A stretch of DNA of 64,000 nucleotides, from NCBI RefSeq assembly GCF_010726765.1, contig NZ_AP022601.1:3782001-3846000 (forward strand). Reading direction: 5' to 3'. The notes below the pieces were generated by a model. It was not told the origin of the DNA. It saw only the letters and a program-made list of their open reading frames with translations, and ran no database searches. Of this stretch, positions 42,356 to 50,994 are shown in pieces. The position numbers were made by a program, and so were the translations under genes. The DNA comes from Mycobacterium gallinarum (GTDB lineage: Bacteria > Actinomycetota > Actinomycetes > Mycobacteriales > Mycobacteriaceae). How positions within the stretch are numbered: position 1 is the stretch's first letter; the number at the start of each line of letters is the position of its first letter.

Positions 42356-42823
42356 CTAACCCATCTCAGCGGTGTGTAAACCGTAGGGAACGGCTACCAA
42401 CATCGTGACGGGCAGCTCAGCACCACTTGGCGATTTGACCGTGCGCTGCTCACCGGAACGCGCACCGAGAATGGCCGCGCCGAGCGGAGATTGAATGGAG
42501 TAGACCTCGATATCGCCGTGCTCAGCGCCGCGAACACCGAAGAGAAACGATTCGGTATCCCCGGTATCGTCGTATCGGACGGTGACGACCATGCCCGGTT
42601 CGGCGATACCGTCATTGGGCGGGTCCTCGCCCACAACGGCGTAAACGAGCAGGTCATGAATCTGTTGTATCCGGGCTTGCCGGGCGCGCTGAATCGCGGT
42701 GGCATCTTCGCCGATATCCCCATCCGCAGCGGCGGTCTTGCACAATTGGCGCAGGGTGGCCAATTCCTGCTGTAGACCGTCATAGGCTTCGGTAGAGATC
42801 CAGACGCGTTGTGCACTAGTCAT
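42356..42823 (-). CDS. GreA/GreB C-terminal domain protein
   Basis: A 155-residue Gre-like protein. The C-terminal FKBP-like domain is visible (VVTVRYDDTGDTESFLFGV, YSIQSPLGAAILGARSGEQR), while the N-terminal part is a shorter helical hairpin (AYDGLQQELATLRQLC). ATG 42823 follows AAAGGAA. It is smaller than a normal GreA and more like the mycobacterial Gre-fold homologue Rv3788. It may bind the RNA polymerase secondary channel; cleavage-stimulating Asp/Glu residues at the hairpin tip are not clearly conserved. Two hairpins separate it from the gene upstream. Confidence 0.78.
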   Translation of the reverse strand: MTSAQRVWISTEAYDGLQQELATLRQLCKTAAADGDIGEDATAIQRARQARIQQIHDLLVYAVVGEDPPNDGIAEPGMVVTVRYDDTGDTESFLFGVRGAEHGDIEVYSIQSPLGAAILGARSGEQRTVKSPSGAELPVTMLVAVPYGLHTAEMG

Positions 42824-42873
42824 ATTCGTTCCTTTCATTGCCAAGAGCCGACAATTGCCCCGTAATTGGTTGC

Positions 42874-42907
42874 CGTCAGGGGCGGGCATAGAGCCCCGCC
42901 CCTGACG
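42874..42907 (-). terminator. Strong 13-bp hairpin
   Basis: CGTCAGGGGCGGG (42874-42886) pairs perfectly with CCCGCCCCTGACG (42895-42907) around an 8-nt loop. It follows the stop of the leftward oxidoreductase gene (42943) and probably ends its transcript before the Gre-domain gene. Confidence 0.65.
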
Positions 42908-42916
42908 ACTCGCAGT

Positions 42917-42930
42917 GCCCGTAAACGGGC
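42917..42930 (-). terminator. Second short hairpin
   Basis: GCCCGT-AA-ACGGGC forms a compact stem directly next to the 13-bp hairpin, so the two may act as a tandem terminator. Confidence 0.4.
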
Positions 42931-42942
42931 GACATCCTCGAT

Positions 42943-44208
42943 CTAGGCGACAGCCCGCCGCTGTGGATCGAACGGCCGCAGCGCTTCGGGTTGCTTGCCG
43001 GTCGTGATCTGCTCAGTCAGGAGTCTGCCGGTGATCGGCCCATGTGCGAGACCCCACATTCCGTGCCCGCCAGCGACATACACGTTGCGAGACATCTCAC
43101 CGATCAACGGCAGGCCGTCGGGGGTGATCGGGCGCGGACCGACCCAGATGTCGCTGCGTTCGGCCCAGCGAACCCCTTCCATGAGCGGGCTCACGGAGGC
43201 GACGATTGCGCCGACACGTTCAGCCATCAATGGTTCATGCGGGTCGCGGAACTCCATCGTGCCCGCGACCCGCAGTGCCCCGTTGAAGGGAGTGCAGGCC
43301 ACTCGCGCGTCCGGCAGGTAAATGGGACCGGGTATGGGCCGGTCGACGGGCACGGTGAACGAGTAGCCGCGACCGGCCGTCACCGGTACCCGCAGTCGGC
43401 TGCCCGCCAGTCGTGACAACCAGGCGCCGGTGGCGATCACCGCAGCGTCGGCGGTCAACGGCTTGCCGCGGTAGGGCAACACCGTCGCTGAGTTACCGGA
43501 GCTGCAGACGTCCCGCACATCCTCTGTGAGGATGGTGGCTCCCCGCTCTTCGACAGCTTTTCCCAGGGCTGTGACGAAACGACCCGGATCCACGAATCGT
43601 TGACCGTTGACGTTGAGCGCGGCGGTGATCGCCGGCGACGCCAGCGGAACCTGCTCGCGCAGTGCCTCACCAGACAGCCCGGTGACGAACACCGACTGTC
43701 CGGCGTTCTCGAGGGCACGGAGGTCGCGCAACATGTTCTCCGCGTCACGCGTCGTTCGGAACACCGCCGTGATCGGAGCATCGGTCACGGGCGCGTCGAC
43801 CCCGTTCCCGACAAGAACGTCGTATGCCTCGATGCATTCCTCGTTGAGTGGCACGTTGGCTCGCACCGCGCGAATCCACGCCGACGGGCGACAGTTGGCT
43901 GCGAATTGCATCAGGAACGACCACAGTGCAGTGTCCGCGGACAACGGGATGTGCAGAGGAGCGTTCCGGTCGCGCAATGATCGCAAACCGTAGCGAAGCA
44001 GTTTCGGAGAGTTCAGCGGCATCGTCAACGCGGGTGAGATCCAGCCGGCGTTACCCCGAGAGGCTCCGGCGGCTACGCCCGCGCGGTCCACCACGGTGAC
44101 GTCGACTCCCCTCTCCTGCAGGAACCACGCCGTCGACAACCCGACGATGCCTGCGCCGACCACGACCGCAGACCGCGGACCGCCATCGATACGCTCGTCG
44201 CCGACCAT
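42943..44208 (-). CDS. FAD-dependent amino-acid dehydrogenase (DadA-like)
   Basis: A 421-residue FAD oxidoreductase. The N-terminal dinucleotide motif is VVVGAGIVGLSTAWFL, and the C-terminal FAD contact is YVAGGHGMWGLAHGPITGRL. The GNAGWISP motif is shared with D-amino-acid dehydrogenase DadA. The ATG at 44208 is favoured: GGAGG lies 7 nt upstream, while the ATG two codons earlier would touch the ribosome site. The PucR regulator upstream (gap about 126 nt, same strand) suggests substrate-induced expression for use of D-amino acids, glycine or related compounds. The exact substrate is unknown. Confidence 0.83.
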   Translation of the reverse strand: MVGDERIDGGPRSAVVVGAGIVGLSTAWFLQERGVDVTVVDRAGVAAGASRGNAGWISPALTMPLNSPKLLRYGLRSLRDRNAPLHIPLSADTALWSFLMQFAANCRPSAWIRAVRANVPLNEECIEAYDVLVGNGVDAPVTDAPITAVFRTTRDAENMLRDLRALENAGQSVFVTGLSGEALREQVPLASPAITAALNVNGQRFVDPGRFVTALGKAVEERGATILTEDVRDVCSSGNSATVLPYRGKPLTADAAVIATGAWLSRLAGSRLRVPVTAGRGYSFTVPVDRPIPGPIYLPDARVACTPFNGALRVAGTMEFRDPHEPLMAERVGAIVASVSPLMEGVRWAERSDIWVGPRPITPDGLPLIGEMSRNVYVAGGHGMWGLAHGPITGRLLTEQITTGKQPEALRPFDPQRRAVA

Positions 44209-44334
44209 TGCCATACCTCCATCGCTGAATCCACCTACGGACAACCCCATGGTGGCCTGACCAGCGACGGCAAGGGTTGCCGCGGGGGGACAACCAACGG
44301 CGGCGCCGTTGTGGTGATCCGACAAACGGTGCGG

Positions 44335-45861
44335 TCAGTCGGCCTGAGTGGCCGCGAGTTCGATCATCATCGCCAGCCGCTTGCGGGCGTCGTCCAATTG
44401 AAGGTCGGTGATCTCGCCCATCTTGCGCAAGCGGTACCGCACGGTGTTCTCGTGCACGCCCAATCGGTTGCCCGCTTCGGCCGGGTCGCCCATGGCCTCC
44501 AGCCAGGCCCTCAGAGTCGACACATAGTCGGTGGTGTGATCGGCGTCGTGGCGTCGCAACTCGGCGACGGGTCCGCGGTCGGGGGTCCGGCCTGAGCGCG
44601 CCGCTGTCCGAAGCCGTTGCAGCAGGATCTCGTCCCACGACTCGTCATAGGCCGGCGGCGGGGCATCAGCCGGCTTGACCCCGTGCAGCGCCAGGCATTC
44701 GTCAGCTTCCTGACGCGCCGCCGGCAGATCTGCGGCGGCGGCGGCCTTGCTGATACCGGCCAACACGGTCAACCGATCAGGCAGAGACGCCCGCAGACCC
44801 GCGAACCACCGTCGAGCGGACCCCGCCTGCTCGCCCGGCAACAACGTGTACACCGTGTTGCCGGAGAGGGCACTGCGGCCGGGACGTGACCAACCGAACC
44901 CGGTCGTCGCCCGCTCGAAGGCGAGGAGAAGACCCGCGTCTCGATCGAAGTCGATGAAAGCCTGCACCGCGATCACGCGCATACGGCCCGGCGCCAAACC
45001 GAGTCTGCTGGCCGACGCCGCGGCATCGGGGCTGCCGTTCAGGAGGCGCAGCACCAATTCGGACTCGACCTGACGCTCCAAATCCGCGCTGGCGCGTGAG
45101 CGCAACAGATGCAAGGCCACTGTGCGGGCCCCGTCGGCCAACGCCGTCCGTTCGGGTTCGACCAGCGGCTCGAGGCAGGAAACCCACAACGACCCCATGA
45201 GCTCTGTCCCCGAACGCACCGCAACGACCATGCGGCCCGACATTCCGCGATCGTTGTCCGCACTGACGAACAGCGGTTCGTCAGAGGTTGCCAGATGCGC
45301 GAAAACACCACGAGCTTCGAAGAATTCGCGCAGACTCGCCGACGCCTGCCTGTCCATGACCGTCGCGACACGCGCCGGGTCGGCGTTCTGCTGCATCGTG
45401 GAGTACGCGAGCACCCGCGACAACGGATCCTCGATGGTGACCGCGCCACCGACCATCTCGGCCAGGCTGTCGGCGAGGGCGAACAGATCGGTTGGACCGC
45501 GGCCGGATTCGGTTTCCCGACCTTCCAGAACCAGCCCGTAGACGACAGCCGATAGCTCGCTCCAGGAAACCGATGCATCGACAACCATCATCGCGACGCC
45601 CTCGTCCATCCCGGCGAAGGTAGTGGTGTCATCGTGGTCGCGCAGAAGAACAACCACGGCGTGCGCCGACACCGCCCACCGCAGCGCCTCGTCCACCGAA
45701 CGCGCCCCGATGGCCAGCAGCACGTCGCCAGTGACCGTGCGGCCGCCTGCAACCTCGTGCACCACGACGCTGCCGAGTTCCGTGGAGCGCGGTATCGGAC
45801 AGAAACGCAGTCGGACGCCGTAGCTTCCCAGCACGTTCACCAAGCGGTCCAAAGTGACCAC
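44335..45861 (-). CDS. PucR-family transcriptional regulator
   Basis: A 508-residue regulator: an N-terminal PucR/GAF-like sensor region and a C-terminal PucR helix-turn-helix with GNRLGVHENTVRYRLRKMGE at about residues 465-485. GTG 45861 is preferred because AAGGAG lies 6 nt upstream, while the ATG at 45882 places that ribosome site inside the coding region. PucR-type proteins usually activate catabolic genes in response to the substrate, and the DadA-like gene next to it is the natural target. Confidence 0.85.
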   Translation of the reverse strand: MVTLDRLVNVLGSYGVRLRFCPIPRSTELGSVVVHEVAGGRTVTGDVLLAIGARSVDEALRWAVSAHAVVVLLRDHDDTTTFAGMDEGVAMMVVDASVSWSELSAVVYGLVLEGRETESGRGPTDLFALADSLAEMVGGAVTIEDPLSRVLAYSTMQQNADPARVATVMDRQASASLREFFEARGVFAHLATSDEPLFVSADNDRGMSGRMVVAVRSGTELMGSLWVSCLEPLVEPERTALADGARTVALHLLRSRASADLERQVESELVLRLLNGSPDAAASASRLGLAPGRMRVIAVQAFIDFDRDAGLLLAFERATTGFGWSRPGRSALSGNTVYTLLPGEQAGSARRWFAGLRASLPDRLTVLAGISKAAAAADLPAARQEADECLALHGVKPADAPPPAYDESWDEILLQRLRTAARSGRTPDRGPVAELRRHDADHTTDYVSTLRAWLEAMGDPAEAGNRLGVHENTVRYRLRKMGEITDLQLDDARKRLAMMIELAATQAD

Positions 45862-45887
45862 GCACTTCTCCTTTTCAGCCAAGTCTA

Positions 45888-46106
45888 TTGTCGGTCAATG
45901 TGGGGCCCCGCGAGTTCGCACCGACCACTGCGCTAGCCGACCTGATCGAGGCCGCGGAGACGATGGACGGTTCGCCCGCACCCTGCAGCGCCATTGCACC
46001 GCCGCCCACGGATACGGCGCCGCGACGCATCCCGCGGTTCCGTAACGCCCGGCGTCTCCTCGATGAAGGGCTGCCCTTCTCCGCGCGCTCGCTGGTGTCC
46101 CGCTGA
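45888..46106 (+). other. Short frame, possible gene remnant
   Basis: A 72-codon frame from TTG 45888 (or GTG 45900) with protein-like composition (FAPTTALADLIEAAETMDG). Its last part, RLLDEGLPFSARS, resembles the start of the DUF309 core (LLDEGLPFHAHEV) with a loss of frame just after it. There is no ribosome site. It may be debris of a DUF309 gene joined to other sequence, or a small real gene divergent from pucR. Confidence 0.25.
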
Positions 46107-46361
46107 GGTGGTTCGGAATGACCTGCCGCCGTCACCTTTTCGAGCCGTGCATCGACCTCGCCAGGCGTGCCGACACCGAGTGCCAGGGCAATCCGGCTGT
46201 GCGATGACGACGGCGTCACCCACCCCGGATGCATCGCCGCGACCGCCACATGCGGTGCGTCAGAGCCCGGCACCGGCAGCCCGAGCAGCCGGCAGAAGTC
46301 CAGCGAGGCTGTGAGGTCGCTGGTGAATACCTGAGACGGTTGATGTCAGACGAATCTGCAT
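46097..46361 (-). pseudogene. Truncated, frameshifted VOC (glyoxalase-like) gene
   Basis: ATG 46361 starts MQIRLTSTVS, the usual start of VOC proteins, and the frame is then lost. Shifting by one base at 46331 restores VFTSDLTASLDFCRLLG, PHVAVAAMHPG and HSRIALALGVGTPGEVDARL with KVTAAGH, a typical first VOC repeat. The second half (WGQRYA...DPDGN) is missing: after EPPQRD at about 46097 the sequence no longer looks like VOC. It is therefore a decayed gene with at least one frameshift and a 3' deletion. Confidence 0.6.
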
Positions 46362-46561
46362 GGCCCCGCCGCTATGTCAGGCCACCGCGAGGTGTCGTGA
46401 ACAAATCGGACACGCTCCGGCTTCCGTTTGCCGGATTTCACATCGAGTAGAACTACTCGCCCTTCATAGAGGCCCTTTTCGATTACGCTTCGTCACGACC
46501 AAAGCAACCGGCCATGTTTGCCAGGACGGCGACACGCGTTGCAGGACGACAGGAGTGACTG

Positions 46562-47275
46562 ATGAGGCGCACGGCGATCACCGGAGCGGCGGCGTTGGCT
46601 GCCGCTCTGGCCCTGGTGTTGTCCGGCTGTGGCTCGGACACCAAGACCGAACCAAGCACCAGCGAGTCGGAGACCACGACCACCACCACCACGGACGAGG
46701 CCACACCGACGACGACGGCCAAAGTCGCTCCGCGCGATGAGGATGCCGCCGGCCCGAACCCGACGATCGCCAGCTACATCAAGGAGAACAACATCCAGGA
46801 GACGCCGGTCAAGCGCGGCGACCCGGGCTCACCCACCATCGATCTGCCGATCCCCGAAGGATGGGAGCCGGCCGGCGAGAACACCCCGGAGTGGGCCTAC
46901 GGCGCCATCATCTACACCGGCCCCGAAGCCGCCGAGTACTCCCCGAGCATCGTCGCGCTGGTTTCGAAGCTGACCGGCAACGTCGACCCGCAGAGGATCA
47001 TCGACCTGGCGCCCGGCGAACTGCAGAACCTGCCGGGCTGGAGCGCGTCGAACGAGGGTCAGAACAGCACGCTCGGCAACTACCCGGCCTACCAGCTCGG
47101 CGGCACCTGGGAGTCGGAGGGGCAGACCAAGATCGTCGCCCAGAAAACCGTCGTGATCCCCGGAGCCGACGGCCTGTACGTGCTGCAGCTCAATGCTGAC
47201 GGCCTGGAGAACCAGGGCGACATCGTCGGCGCGGCAACGGATGTCATCGACGAGCAGACGACCATCACCCCGTGA
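46562..47275 (+). CDS. LpqN/LpqT-family lipoprotein
   Basis: A 237-residue lipoprotein: signal MRRTAITGAAALAAALALVL, lipobox LSGC (Cys22), then a Ser/Thr-rich linker with a TTTTTT run and a globular LpqN-type domain (ASYIKENNIQETPVKRGDPG, IPEGWEPAGENTPEWAYGAI). GACAGGAG precedes the ATG. LpqN-like proteins of mycobacteria are anchored on the outer membrane face and have been linked to cell-envelope interactions; the specific role is unknown. A 17-bp hairpin follows the stop. Confidence 0.85.
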   Translation: MRRTAITGAAALAAALALVLSGCGSDTKTEPSTSESETTTTTTTDEATPTTTAKVAPRDEDAAGPNPTIASYIKENNIQETPVKRGDPGSPTIDLPIPEGWEPAGENTPEWAYGAIIYTGPEAAEYSPSIVALVSKLTGNVDPQRIIDLAPGELQNLPGWSASNEGQNSTLGNYPAYQLGGTWESEGQTKIVAQKTVVIPGADGLYVLQLNADGLENQGDIVGAATDVIDEQTTITP

Positions 47276-47298
47276 TGTAGCACTGTTGCGCGCTCGAG

Positions 47299-47347
47299 AT
47301 CCACGTTTTGCAGACCCCTACTCGCACTTCGTCTGCAAAACGTGGAT
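47299..47347. terminator. 17-bp perfect inverted repeat between convergent genes
   Basis: ATCCACGTTTTGCAGAC (47299-47315) is exactly complementary to GTCTGCAAAACGTGGAT (47331-47347) around a 15-nt loop. It lies in the 80-nt gap between the LpqN-like gene and the convergent hydrolase, so it may end both transcripts. The regular arms could also mark a dispersed intergenic repeat. Confidence 0.6.
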
Positions 47348-47355
47348 TTCGTGTG

Positions 47356-48063
47356 TCAGCCCCCGCCCAACTGATGCAACAGCGCGGCAAGCACTCTCGG
47401 ACGTGAGTAGAACGGTGAATGGCTTCCGGGCAGTTCGATGAGGTCGGCGCTGAGCCAGTCGCTTGCGATCCGCCTCGACCAGTCGGGGCTGACCATACAA
47501 TCCTCTGCGCATACGATGTAGGACGTATCGACATCGGGATGTGCAGGCAGCGAGCACGGAAATGTGTACGGCGCCAGCGATTGCCGTCGAAGGCGCGTGA
47601 ATGCCGTTGACGCCGTGCGTTCGTCACAGTCGCCGTAGAGATGAATGCGGGCTAACTCTTTGTCGACCCACCCCCGGCGACCTTCGGAATCCTTCTCACC
47701 GAGACCGCGTGTGTAGTCGGAATTCAGCATGTCCGATTCATCAGCCATCAGCTGCAGAAAAGTTCGCCCTGGAACCGGCGGGACGCCGCAGAGATACACG
47801 AGGCGTGACACCTGGCGCCGCGCCGCCACGAGGGGGATGGTCTGGCCGCCCATCGAGTGCCCCACAAGTATGAGGTCTGCCCCGCCGACGTCTTGGGTGG
47901 CGGCACACACGAGGTTCGCGTAGTCGTCGAATGTTGCCGCGCTGTCTTCGATCGGTAGGTCCATCGCAACCACGCGGTGGCCAAGGGCTTCCAGTTCGGG
48001 TGTCAGTCGTTCCCAGCACCATGCGCCGTGCCACGCACCGTGCACCATCGCGTATATCGACAT
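47356..48063 (-). CDS. Alpha/beta hydrolase (methylesterase/hydroxynitrile-lyase-like)
   Basis: A 235-residue alpha/beta hydrolase with nucleophile Ser in VGHSMGGQT (about residue 69), acid in CAEDCMVSP and His in PGSHSPF near the C-terminus. The N-terminal oxyanion strand MVHGAWHGAWCWERL matches the group that includes plant methylesterases and salicylate-binding proteins. No signal peptide; cytosolic. The ester substrate is unknown. Confidence 0.82.
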   Translation of the reverse strand: MSIYAMVHGAWHGAWCWERLTPELEALGHRVVAMDLPIEDSAATFDDYANLVCAATQDVGGADLILVGHSMGGQTIPLVAARRQVSRLVYLCGVPPVPGRTFLQLMADESDMLNSDYTRGLGEKDSEGRRGWVDKELARIHLYGDCDERTASTAFTRLRRQSLAPYTFPCSLPAHPDVDTSYIVCAEDCMVSPDWSRRIASDWLSADLIELPGSHSPFYSRPRVLAALLHQLGGG

Positions 48064-48088
48064 TCGCGGACAATACGCCGAGCGTGAG

Positions 48089-49210
48089 CTAGTTGCCGCG
48101 GATGCCGTCCAGTCGCTTCGAGGCCTCGTCGAAACCGGATACCAACTCGGCGATGATGTCGGCGACCGGCCGGATCTCGTTCATCCGTCCGACGATCTGG
48201 CCGACGGGCATCGCGACGGTGTCGGGATTGTCCGATTCGTTCATCCGCTGATGGGCCTCGCTGACGAGGATGTTCTGCAGCGGCATCGGCAATGGCTCGG
48301 GTGCATCGGGCGCATCCCAGGCGTCGGTCCAGCGCGACTTCAGCAGGCGCGCGGGCTTACCGGTGTAGATGCGGCGGCGCACGGTATCGCTCGAGGTGGC
48401 CCGCAGCAGGGCCTCCTGGATCGTCGACACACCGGACGGCTTGCGATGGCCCAGGTCGTACTCGGCCGATGTCAGGAACGCCGAACCCATCCACACTCCC
48501 TGGGCGCCCAGTGCGAGGGCCGCGGCGACCTGCCGCCCGGTGCCGATACCGCCTGCCGCCAGCACCGGGGTCTTACCGTCAAGCGCATCAACGATTTCCG
48601 GCCACAGCACCATCGAGCCGATCTCGCCGGTGTGTCCACCCGCCTCGTGACCCTGCGCCACGACGATGTCGACCCCATTCTCGGCATGACGCTGCGCGTG
48701 CTTGGCGCTACCGGCCAGGGCCGCCACCGGCACCCCGGCCGCGTGCACCTGATCGATCACGTCCTTCGGCGGTGAGCCGAGGGCGTTGGCGATCAACTTG
48801 ATCGGGTGCTTGAGCGCCACCTCGACGTGCGAGCGGGCCACCGAGTGCAGCCAGCCGAGCACACCCGCGCTGCGCTCCTCATCCTCGGGCAACGGCGGAA
48901 CGCCGAGATCGGCGAGCGTCTTGTCGATGAAGTCACGGTGGCTCTGCGGGATGAGATTGCCGATATCGGCGGCCGTGCCCTCCTGCGGGACTTTGGCCGG
49001 CATCACGATGTCGACACCGTACGGCTTACCGTCGGTGTTCTCGTCCATCCAGCACAGCACGTTCTCGAGATCGTCGGCGTCGTTGAACCGCACGCAGCCG
49101 AGCACGCCGAGACCGCCGGCCTTGCTGACCGCGGCGGCGACCTTCTCCGACGGCGTGAAGACGAATATCGGATATTCGATGCCGAAGCGGTCACACAGCT
49201 CGGTACGCAT
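48089..49210 (-). CDS. Nitronate monooxygenase/2-nitropropane dioxygenase-like flavoprotein
   Basis: A 373-residue TIM-barrel FMN protein. Motifs: KAGGLGVLGCVRF at residues about 28-40, QGHEAGGHTGEIGSM with the family histidine, and LAAGGIGTGRQVAAALALGAQG for phosphate binding. ATG 49210 follows GGGGAGAA, so a longer open frame upstream is rejected. It ends the leftward fadD19 unit (gap 60 nt). The KstR2-regulated IpdC of the steroid pathway belongs to the same superfamily, so a steroid role is conceivable but not shown. Confidence 0.82.
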   Translation of the reverse strand: MRTELCDRFGIEYPIFVFTPSEKVAAAVSKAGGLGVLGCVRFNDADDLENVLCWMDENTDGKPYGVDIVMPAKVPQEGTAADIGNLIPQSHRDFIDKTLADLGVPPLPEDEERSAGVLGWLHSVARSHVEVALKHPIKLIANALGSPPKDVIDQVHAAGVPVAALAGSAKHAQRHAENGVDIVVAQGHEAGGHTGEIGSMVLWPEIVDALDGKTPVLAAGGIGTGRQVAAALALGAQGVWMGSAFLTSAEYDLGHRKPSGVSTIQEALLRATSSDTVRRRIYTGKPARLLKSRWTDAWDAPDAPEPLPMPLQNILVSEAHQRMNESDNPDTVAMPVGQIVGRMNEIRPVADIIAELVSGFDEASKRLDGIRGN

Positions 49211-49270
49211 GTATTTCTCCCCGTCGCTTCGTCCCCCTACGCTTCGCGCGGGAGGTACCCCCACGCCCCG

Positions 49271-50923
49271 CTAGGAGGTGCTGCCCGCATGCTTGACGTG
49301 TGCGTCGTCGGCGGGCCGCTCCTCGGTGGTGTCCTTGGCCCACCGGTAGTCGGGCTTGCCCGCCGGTGTGCGGTGGATTTCGTCGACCCACCAAACCTTG
49401 CGCGGCACTTTGTAACCCGCGATCTCATTGCGGACGAACGCGTCGAGTTCCGCCAGCGTGGGGTTGGTGCCTTCGCGGCGATGGATGACGGCGGCCACAC
49501 AGTTGCCGTACCGCTCGTCGGGCACCCCGACCACCAGCGCGTCGAAGACGTCCGGGTGGCCCTTGAGTGCGGCCTCGACCTCTTCGGGGTAGATCTTTTC
49601 GCCGCCACTGTTGATGGACTGCGAACCGCGGCCGAGCATCGTCACGGAGCCGTCCGCGTCGACCTCGGCGTAGTCACCCGGAATCGCATAGCGCACACCG
49701 TTGAACGTCTTGAACGTCTCGGCAGTCTTCTTCTCGTCCTTGTAGTAACCGACCGGGATGTTGCCCTTCTTGGCGATCATTCCGCGCACGCCGGAGCCCG
49801 GCTTGACCTCGTTGCCGTCCTCGTCCAGAACGACGGTGCGATGGTCGATCGTCACGCGCGGTCCGCCGGTGTGCGACTGGCCCTTTGCCACGATGCTGGT
49901 GCCGCCGAAGCCGGTTTCCGAGGAACCGATCGAGTCGGTGATCACCCGGTTGGGGAGCAGCTCGAGGAACTTCTCCTTGATGCTCGTCGAGAACAGCGCC
50001 GCCGTGCTGGCGAGCAGGAACAGTGAAGACAGGTCGGGCTCGCGGCCCCCGTCGTGCAGTTTGGTCAACGCGTCCAGCAGCGGACGAGCCATCGCGTCGC
50101 CGGTGAAGAACAGCAGGTTCACCTTGTGCTTTTCGATGGTCTGCCACACCTCGTCGGCGTCGAACTCCGGTGCGAGCACGGTGGTTTGACCCGAGAAGAT
50201 CGACATCCAGGTGGCCGACTGGGTGGCGCCGTGGATCATCGGCGGGATCGGGTAGCGGATCATCGGCGGGTTCTCCGCGGCGGCCTTGGCCAGGTCGTAC
50301 TCATCCTTGACGAACTCGCCGGTCGCAAAATCGGTGCCGCCGAACAGCACTCGGTAGATGTCCTCGTGGCGCCACATCACGCCCTTGGGGAAGCCGGTCG
50401 TGCCGCCGGTGTAGAGCAGGTAGATGTCGTCGGCGCTGCGCTCACCGAAGTCGCGCTCGGGCGAGCCCTGCTCCAGCGCCGAGTAGAACTCGACACCGCC
50501 GTAACGCTGATAGTCGTCGTCGCTGCCGTCCTCGATCGAAAGGATGGTCTTGACGGCGGGTGTCTCGGGCAGCACGTTGGCGACGCGGTCGGCGTAGCGG
50601 CGCTCGTGCACCAGCGCGACCATGTCCGAGTTGTCGAACAGGTACTTCAGCTCGCCCTCGACGTAGCGGAAGTTGACGTTGACCAGAATCGCGCCCGCCT
50701 TGACGATGCCCAGCATCGCGATGACGATCTCGATGCGATTGCGGCAGTACAGCCCGACCTTGTCGTCCTTCTTCACGCCCTGGTCGAGGAGGTAGTGGGC
50801 CAAACGGTTGGCCTTCTCCTCCAATTCGGCGTAGGTCAGCTGTACGTCACCGGAAATGAGGGCGACACGGTCTGGCACGGCATCGATGGCGTGCTCGGCA
50901 AGATCGGCAATGTTCAGGGCCAC
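49271..50923 (-). CDS. fadD19: Acyl-CoA synthetase FadD19 (steroid side-chain)
   Basis: A 550-residue AMP-forming synthetase nearly identical in motifs to M. tuberculosis FadD19, which activates the C8 side chain of cholesterol acids. Visible: YLLYTGGTTGFPKGVMWRHE, DSIGSSETGFGG and the C-terminal SAGKPDYRW-like TPAGKPDYRWAK with the catalytic lysine. GTG 50923 is the start (MALNIADLAEHAI); codons beyond it would run through the KstR box. It diverges from echA19. Confidence 0.94.
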   Translation of the reverse strand: MALNIADLAEHAIDAVPDRVALISGDVQLTYAELEEKANRLAHYLLDQGVKKDDKVGLYCRNRIEIVIAMLGIVKAGAILVNVNFRYVEGELKYLFDNSDMVALVHERRYADRVANVLPETPAVKTILSIEDGSDDDYQRYGGVEFYSALEQGSPERDFGERSADDIYLLYTGGTTGFPKGVMWRHEDIYRVLFGGTDFATGEFVKDEYDLAKAAAENPPMIRYPIPPMIHGATQSATWMSIFSGQTTVLAPEFDADEVWQTIEKHKVNLLFFTGDAMARPLLDALTKLHDGGREPDLSSLFLLASTAALFSTSIKEKFLELLPNRVITDSIGSSETGFGGTSIVAKGQSHTGGPRVTIDHRTVVLDEDGNEVKPGSGVRGMIAKKGNIPVGYYKDEKKTAETFKTFNGVRYAIPGDYAEVDADGSVTMLGRGSQSINSGGEKIYPEEVEAALKGHPDVFDALVVGVPDERYGNCVAAVIHRREGTNPTLAELDAFVRNEIAGYKVPRKVWWVDEIHRTPAGKPDYRWAKDTTEERPADDAHVKHAGSTS

Positions 50924-50934
50924 AGCACATAAAC

Positions 50935-50948
50935 TAGAACGTGTTACA
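50935..50948. promoter_or_regulatory. KstR-type box between fadD19 and echA19
   Basis: TAGAACGTGTTACA fits TnnAACnnGTTnnA. It lies 11 bp from the fadD19 start and 46 bp from the echA19 start. Its sequence equals the box at 35748-35761. Confidence 0.87.
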
Positions 50949-50994
50949 TTTCCAGACAAGTCTGTGGCATCGACGCTGGAAGGCGGACTAGTTC

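Noticed and set aside
48806..50026. Plus-strand 406-codon frame opposite the flavoprotein and fadD19
   Set aside because: It spans two real genes on the other strand and lacks any motif.
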